The notes under the pieces are model-generated. The model saw only the letters and a list, made by a program, of their open reading frames with translations. It did not search any database and was not told where the DNA came from. Positions 56,546 through 64,000 of a stretch of 64,000 nt of DNA are shown here, one piece after another. How positions within the stretch are numbered: the stretch's first letter is position 1; the number at the start of each line of letters is the position of its first letter. Made by a program: the position numbers and the translations under genes. Source of the stretch: Norana najaformis (Eukaryota > Annelida > Clitellata > Crassiclitellata > Hormogastridae); the NCBI GenBank assembly GCA_964023275.1, contig OZ029917.1, positions 23,608,488-23,672,487 on the forward strand. Direction: 5' to 3'.

Positions 56546-59500
56546 AAACGTCTGGATGATTTCAGTCGATGCCAGCATGCACGGAGTGGTGCAAGTGCAT
56601 TGCTTTCATTTGGCTGTGTGTGACACTTGCATGTTCGACTTCTGTAATCTCAGTTATCATATGGCCAGCTGCTTATATCCAGTGTGTTTGTCATCATTAT
56701 TGTCTTCATTTTATTCATTTTAGCTTCATTGGCCGGTCCCGTATTGCATAACATGTCTGATGCTGTGGTGTCGGCCATCTAGTGATTCATTCAACCTCGT
56801 CACTGTAAAGTTTTAGTAAAGTGCAGAGTAAATTAACGGCAGTATTTCTAATAACGATCATGTTAACTCGCTGAATTTATTTATTGATTATCCAAGAGTA
56901 ATAATGCATTGTTAAGGATTTCTTTACATAATAATATTATATTTATTGCTGTAACTGTTTTTAAGACTCTCGCTGCTTCTTTAAACTAGTCTTAATGTTT
57001 ATCTTGAAACGTGTATGTTGTGTGATTTTTAATGGAGTGGTGTTTTAGGAAGTGTTTGTTTGTCATCGGGACACTGCTGGTCAGACCTTAGCCTGACGCT
57101 GTCAAAGCTGCCATCTCCTGTTTCACTAAATATTTTGCTCTTGCCCACATGGCTGTTGAATTGTGAAATGTGGATGTTGTTCCTGCGCTTCAGTCCAAGG
57201 TCCTTCAGCAATAAGGATCATGCCTTTAAGGAATAATGTGCCGTAGAGTCATTAGCTAAACGTAATATCTTATCGCAGGAGACACTACTGTTGCCAGGCT
57301 ACTTCTAGATGTAATTTGTATGGTGGATAAAGGTGGTCACAGTAGTCTGCAGCTTTGGCTTATTTAGTTATTAGGCAGATGAGTCTGGCCCTTGGCAACA
57401 GCAATTGTGTTCTATATTACTAGATAATTTGTATATATACATGTTTGAGGCACATTAGCATCTGCTGTTATGAGACATTTTGTTTTGAGAGGCTGTCATG
57501 TCCTATTTCTTATTCGTCGTCTTCATTACGTTAAATTTCTGCAAATCAACAACTGCGATTAGAGTTTCTTTAGTGGCAGAGGGCTGATTCCTGCCGCTGA
57601 TGCAGTGGCGTAGCATGGCGTGAGTTGTCATAGTATAGTTGTAAAAAGGGTTTTTGCTTAGTGGGATTTAGCAGTTTGCTTTAGGGCTGAACCGAGTCAT
57701 TTTACATGAATATGAGTATCATATTAAAAATTGTGAAGGATGAGGTCATATACATTGTTTTCACTTAATTGTATGCATTAAAAGTTAAATTTAACTCATT
57801 ATTCTTTTTTTATGGAGTTCCTCAAATTTAAAAGTGAGTATAGTTTGACACTGTCTGAGGAAGTTTTATGATCTGTTCAGCTCTAATTTCATGTATTGTG
57901 TTGGATACCTGCTTGAAAAATAGGGCAAGATTATTTATTTGTGATACATTTAACCTCATTTTCTCAGGAAATTGATTCCATTAGTGAGGTGTGACACATT
58001 TCTTAGATGCAGAACCTTCCATGCGCTTGGCAAAATGTCCTGCAAAAGATCCATCTCTTTTGCTTCTTTGTCTCAGAACCAGTAGTTAGACCTAATCTAA
58101 TCACTGATTTCATATTCTTATGACACCACTGTCTAGAGACAAAATAGTCAATAGTTCAAAATAATTGGCTTCAAGACTTGTCCCTAGACAATGACCATAT
58201 GAGGTGAGGCTCATGCCTGCACACTTTATCTTCCAAGGTAAGTTGCTCACCCAGATAATGGGTTCTAGATCTTACCTAATCTGTAGCATAGCAACATATC
58301 TAATACCAATAATCTAATCGCTACATGGATTTTGACCTGGCCTGAATGAATTAAAGACATGGTTTGCAGTTTCCCTTTGAATCGGCCATTGATTGATGCC
58401 ATGTGCTTAGTAAAAGCAGCACTGTAGAAGTCTTTAGATTAGATTGGATTGTATAGAATCTGATCTTTTTCATGGCAGCTGAGGACCTAACCTACTGTAA
58501 TTTCTGTCATGTAAACATTTTTAATGTCTAAACTCGGAGTTTAATCTAATTTAGACCTCTTTAAATGAAAGGTGAATCTTTGTTATGTTGGGATAACCTT
58601 TCATGGGCTGCGTGGCAACTGTGTGTCTGCTGGTCTGTTGTAGTTGTGTTATGGAGAACCATTGACTGATACAATGGGCTCTTTAGACTTTGTGAAAGAA
58701 CATTATAGATGCATGACAAGTGACAACTTAGGAACTGGCTTTAGGTTTATTAAGGTATAAAAGTGATTGCATTGGCTGCTAAATCACTTACTAGTGTCTG
58801 CAACTTGGCTATGATATTGATTGCAAAGCTTCATCATGACAGCTGAACTTTGAGTTTGTTTGGCTCTAAGCTGAAAACTTACCTCTTCTCCAGGCTGAAA
58901 ATTACCTCTTCTCTGCGAAAGCTTCATTTAGACAAACACGCTATAATTCTGATTACAAAACTTCAGACTTGGCATCTGAGCTGTAATGTATTGTAGTGTG
59001 GTATTCGTTTACAAGTTCAGAGTTCAGTAAACGAACATCTGTCCTACTGTTAACGAATGTCTCGTGTTTAGCGTCTTTCTCATGTGGTAATGCTTACTTG
59101 CTCAATTAGTTTCTTAATTCTCTAGTTCCCTTTAAACAGGTCGCTCCTACTGACGTCATTTGCATAACAACTGTGAGGGAATGGCAATGTAAGTTTTATT
59201 ATTAAGCAACTAGTGTATGCAGTGTTATGTGAAGTTAAGTATGCCGAAGGAGACCTATGCCAGATGAAAGCCCTGTGGAAAGGAATATTGAATCTTTCAC
59301 TGAAGTTGTAATCGTTTAAATTGTTTCCTGTGCCGCTAGCATTTCATAGCTGTTGCTTAATTTAAATGCTTTTTATAGAGAAACTGCAATAGCATCCACA
59401 GAATTGAGTGGCTCGCATGTTTGAGAAGCTGTTGAAAGGCTCTATATAAATCCTTGGCTACATTACAGTTACATTGAACGGTTGTCCTGTTGTTGAACTG

Positions 59501-59850
59501 CTGTTATCGTGTCTGCACTTTTGGCGATATGATGCCTCGTTGAGGACAACAAATTAGTGGAGAGTTTGTTCTCTGACTGTCTTTGAAACTACACTGATAC
59601 TGTGTAAGGTGAGACAACCTTGAGCCATCGGAGGTGGATCACATCGCCCACTGTTGTCTTCATTCGTGATGCTGTGTGCTTCAGGAACTCTGGAGATGCT
59701 GTCATCTTTCAACTCTAGTTGTGAACCTGTTAGTAAGACTTTGCGTGTGTGCATGAGCTTGCCACCGGTGACTCTTCTAAACGTTATCTGAGCAATGTTT
59801 AATAATGGACGAATGTGCTTTTATTTTTAATGACATTTAACATAGTTAAG
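56361..59850 (+). other. Probable long VKR 3' UTR
   Basis: T-rich sequence with no splice-flanked exon and few microsatellites. Base composition resembles a 3' UTR more than the repeat-rich introns upstream. A family B repeat lies at 58375-58462. ATTAAA occurs near 57778, but no strong terminator decides the transcript end. Confidence 0.35.
58375..58462 (+). repeat. Dispersed repeat family B, second copy
   Basis: See 40600-40715. A weaker third candidate begins at 58663 (aaccattgactgatacaatgggctc). Confidence 0.55.
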
Positions 59851-59859
59851 GGTAGCACA

Positions 59860-59932
59860 GAGAGCATCTCTGATTAGTTTATCTAGAAGAGGCACAATAC
59901 AAATTTCTGATTGCAGTTACATAATGTCTCTT
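59860..59932 (+). repeat. Dispersed repeat pair member 1 (LINE/SINE-tail-like)
   Basis: agcatctctgattagtttatctagaagaggcacaatacaaatttctgattgcagttaca is about 80 percent identical to 63115-63180. Both end in the ggc(a/g)c.atacaaatttctgatta type of tail common to retroelement 3' ends. Confidence 0.5.
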
Positions 59933-62900
59933 TATTAGTGCAGCAAACCACCTGTTAGTTCTGCTTAACTAATGACTAGGACTGCTCTCTTCATGTTTAA
60001 TTATTAACAAATAACAACTAATGTTTCACGTTTATTTAGTGTAATTTTAGATGACTTGTGTACGTATTAGTATTTATGTACTGCAGAGATTTCTTTCTGC
60101 ACTGTAACTGCTTTGTCACACTGACGTTTATGTGTTAGTGTTGTGAGTCTGCAGTGTGATAACCCCCTCCCTTAGGAAATCAGTTTTACACCTAGTTTAA
60201 TTGAGATTGTATTTTCGGTAGTTTTAATGCATTGATTAAAAGCACTGTGCTGTGGAATGCGTTTTTGAGTGAGATAATAGTCTTAAACTTACCAGGTATA
60301 GATATATATATATTGAGTAATACTGTATTTGTTGTATTAAGCTGATGTCCTGTGCTGTGTTTGGTGATAAAACCAGCTAGAGACTGACTGAAAGTAATAT
60401 TTCAGTTTTGCAATTACTGTAACAAGACTCCAAACTGAAGCTGTTAGTTTAGGCTCGTAACTGAAACTGAACTTTGTTGGCTGCACGTTGTTATATCCTA
60501 TTGTCAGTATGCTTGATAAACCACATTAAAAACTTCAAGTTTCTATGTAGTATATAGCTAGACTGCTGTTCGTCCATTTACAGAATTACAATGGGGTAAA
60601 ACGCCTAAATATTATTTCTGTTTTGTTATACAAAGCGAAGTGAATGGCTATATACCTTTTTCAAAGGTGACTATACAGTTTAAATGACAACCTGAAATCA
60701 AAATTTAGTTGCAACTGAAATTTTGCCAAAACTACTGTTTCTGCCAGTACTAATTCTTGCTAGCACTTCACTAGGAAATTGCTATATGGCTTGAAAATTT
60801 GATTGCATTCTAAGTTTAAGTGGATTGAATTGTGAAGTGGCTGGAATGTAGTAATTTGAGTCATTACTTAACTCTAATTGTGGTCTGGTATATCTGAATG
60901 CTCAGTTTCTGAATCAGTACTCTGTCTGTTTGAATTTATGCTACTGATGTCTTTGTTTTTTACACAACATACAGTACTGCACAGATAATTTTAAGCTTAT
61001 AAGCATTATGTGCAAACTCAAAGGTAAATATCATGGATTATGACTGATGACCCCATACGCTTCAAACTGTCTAAATGTTGTGTTTTCAAAATGGGAAGCA
61101 AAATTAAATTGAGCACATGAGGATCTTTTTGTAAAGATGTGCCACAGAAGTGGTTGAGTGTGATTACAAATACTTTTCCACAAACAAGTGCAAGGAATGT
61201 ATTATAGATGGAAGACATCTTCGCTGTGAGTGCTTATTGCATCGTGTGTCACCATTCAAAAACTTTGGCTGAGGCTCGTCTCAGAATATGTCTGACAAGA
61301 TATCTTAAAGGGGTGAGCACTTTATAAATCTTCTCTTACAGTACATTAACATTACAAATCAATATGTTGTATGAAAGAGTCGTCAGAATTACAAGGTATC
61401 TGTGACCATTTATGACATGACATACCATGTAGAGTTTTGTAACTCAATTCTTCAATTTTCTAAACTAATTTTTTTTTGGCTTGGATGGAAAATTATCTTG
61501 AACATTGTAACTGTTTTACTGTAATTGGTTTCAGTCTAGTTCATTTGATACAAATAGAGAGTTTATTCACTTTGGTTTAAATAAATGTGAAGCATAATAA
61601 GTTACTCAATAAGTTGGCTGCTGCTAACGTTAATTCTCTATATTATATTTATATCAGCTATAGCGCTAATGAAAAACTTCAGCGCCATTGCTCTGACCTT
61701 AACATTAGCCTGACAGATTCTAATTCTTACTGTTCTAGCTCATCATCATAGTCTGCTGCATACCCTCTGATCTCTGGGCCTTTGTTGTTCCCAGGGAACA
61801 CTACCAGCCACAGATTTCCAGCCATGTGTTTAGTTTGTCTACACTGAACTTTACTACCTGGGTCCACGTGTGCCTAGCCCATTCATCGTAGCTAAGAATG
61901 AAGATAGCCCTGCGTTTTAATCGCTTTTTTGAATTTCTTCCGTTAAGCTGAATCAGTTATGGAATCCAGTTAAGCTCGTTTGGAGCATCTTAATGCAATG
62001 CACCATAGAAATGTTTGGAAAATTTTACTGTGTTTCCATTTACCCCATATTGTGTCTTTATCATGAATATTATGTTTGACTGATTATTTGCAGTTGTGAT
62101 TTTGGATTCCTCTTGAGTGACATCTCAGCCTGTTTTCTGTAGAAGTTGACCAATTAGAAAAGATTGTGTTTAGTGTAACTGTGTAATCTTAGTTCAGCTT
62201 TTAAAGGCAATAGTCATTGTATTTATCTTTTAAAATCTTTTAAATACTTGCTTTAAAGTATTGTTGTGTTTTATTATATGGGAGCTGAGTTTTCACTGAT
62301 TTTAGAACAATTCGATTCAGACTAGTTTTTTGGTGAGTTGATACTAAACTGTTCTAAAAACATGTTTGTTTAGTCTTATTCTCTGTTGTGAGGAACAATA
62401 ATATGCAGCATAATTTTTTTGTTTCAAGCTCATACTTTCTTTTGATTTTCATATGTGAATTGGCTCATATAAGCTTCCTATTTTAAAACTCAATTTTTAT
62501 CAGAACCACGTCAATATTACTTGTCTGTAATCTGTAAAGCAATTTTTCCCACAGCTGAATGACTGTTGATTTTTAAAATTTGGTGCACTGGCGAAAACTG
62601 TGGTGTATTCCTTAATTTTTAGGTGTTGGGTTCAGTTCACAATAAAGGCAATATTTTGTCTAAGAGAAGTTTTTGTTTCAGAGCTTTAGATGTATAAGGG
62701 TAAGTTTATACTGTTCATTATAAATGTCCTAATGCCTAAACAATGATAGTGATAAAATTAAAGCTTATATATATAGCCTTATATGCATACATACATACAT
62801 AGCATATAGTGGCAATATTTATTACATGTTATTAATAAAGGTAATTTTAATTCTAATACTCAAAACAGCGTTATAAATTTATATGGCAAGTCAACACTTT

Positions 62901-63100
62901 TGAACTATTTTGCCTATAATATTTATTTAATATGCAATTTTACCTAACATAACTTCAAAATTTTTTTCATTTATGTTACATTTTCAATAAATTGTGCAAG
63001 ACTAGTATACCAGATAGACAAAAAGTTTAAATTGTTGGTGGTTTTTGGTGAAAAAGAAAATTTGTAGAAATAAATATAAAATATGAAAACCAAGAATCTG
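59933..63100. other. AT-rich sequence, nothing coding recognised
   Basis: No exon-like ORF. AATAAA occurs at 61580, 62641-62646 and 62837, any of which could terminate a long transcript from the left. Confidence 0.35.
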
Positions 63101-63109
63101 TACAGTGCA

Positions 63110-63182
63110 AATTTCAGAGTACCTCTGATTAGTTTTCTACTGAAAAGGCATGATACAAATTTCTGATTACAATTACAGTTCC
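63110..63182 (+). repeat. Dispersed repeat pair member 2
   Basis: Matches 59860-59932: cctctgattagttttctactgaaaaggcatgatacaaatttctgattacaattacag. Confidence 0.5.
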
Positions 63183-64000
63183 AGATATGTTTTTGCTACT
63201 TCATTTATTGTATTTCTTGGTTTCTAACAAACAGTACACAGCTAACCTTTTCTGGGAAATATCGATTTTAATGAAAACTGCCGAGTTTGTGCTGCTGCTG
63301 ATGTTAGCCTTTACGTGTAATTTCACAAATGGTTTGAATTCAGAAGGAACCTTGAAAGTTTTAAAACTTGTTGGCAAAATGACAATGCTTTGATCTTTTT
63401 AATGGGGCTGTTAAATTGTGAATTCCAAGTTGAGCATTACAGCCATTAGAGAAAGTGTACAGTAGTTGAATTTGGTGTAACACTTGGTTAATTCTTTAAT
63501 TCTTTAGCTTCTGCTAAACCGATAAACCTGTTGTTGTCGTTTTTGTTTTGGCTGACAGCAGAATATTCTAAGCACCTTTTTACCTTTGAAATCATTAGTC
63601 CACGGAGGTTCTTACAAGTATGAGTTGAATGGGAACAATTTTACCGTGTTTTAGAATTGCAAATTGTGTTACAGAATGTGTGGTCTAATTGGATGCTGAT
63701 CTAATTTCAACATTGAAATCGCCACTGTTAGAAGTGAAGTCTGCTAACAAGATACACTTGTGCGATTAGAATGCTCATTGCCAAACTGCTATCGAACCAC
63801 ATTCAGTGTTGTCTGCTGCCAGACAGTTTTGTCCAGTTACTACAAAAAGTCTTCAGTGGTTGCGCCCGTTTACTGGAAAGTGACTGACCATATACATTTG
63901 TACTGCTTCATTGACACATTATCGTTTGCCAAGATGGATGTACAGTGTATCTGATGATTTCATTACCTTGGCTAGTGAACGTTTGCTTTGCTTCTGCTAA
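63183..64000. other. Right-edge non-coding sequence
   Basis: Two open frames of 64 and 68 codons (63187-63393 and 63760-63954) have no domain or splice support. Confidence 0.4.

Overview
The window is nuclear DNA from an animal, most likely a marine invertebrate bilaterian. Its genes are split by GT-AG introns of about 0.2 to 3 kb, and it is AT-rich and full of microsatellites, tRNA-headed SINEs and decayed LINE, hAT and piggyBac copies. A Venus kinase receptor gene (a family known from many invertebrates and absent from vertebrates) together with an RGS22-type gene fits a lophotrochozoan or ambulacrarian. I cannot name the phylum from sequence alone.

Layout. 1-3434 is repeat-rich intergenic or intronic DNA with a SINE and a CR1-like LINE remnant. 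3435-3650 (+) is the last coding exon of an aquaporin whose other exons lie to the left. 7235-30234 (-) is a gene of at least 19 coding exons that I assign to the RGS22 family of multi-RGS-domain regulators. Its introns hold nearly all the large microsatellites, two minisatellites, several foldback elements and a retroelement ORF with a restriction-endonuclease-like signature. 30235-37740 is the interval between two divergent genes; it carries a cluster of transposon debris (transposon-associated ORF, polymerase-B-like fragment, hAT C-terminus) and several SINEs. 37755-56360 (+) is a complete 18-exon Venus kinase receptor (VKR) gene. My exon model closes in one frame to 1384 residues. 56361-64000 shows no coding exon and looks like a long 3' UTR plus flank.

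The VKR reads as signal peptide, an N-terminal domain resembling the bacterial OpuAC/ProX glycine-betaine binding fold, a class-C-type Venus flytrap, one membrane helix, and an insulin-receptor-like tyrosine kinase with intact catalytic residues. A receptor kinase with two unrelated periplasmic-binding-type modules in series is the most interesting thing here. The RGS22 gene beside it acts on the separate heterotrimeric G-protein pathway, so the two neighbours are both signalling genes, but nothing in the sequence shows that they cooperate.

Limits: exon boundaries come from splice dinucleotides, phase continuity and family resemblance read by eye. No alignment or database search was run. Two joints in the RGS22 model do not close in phase and are marked.
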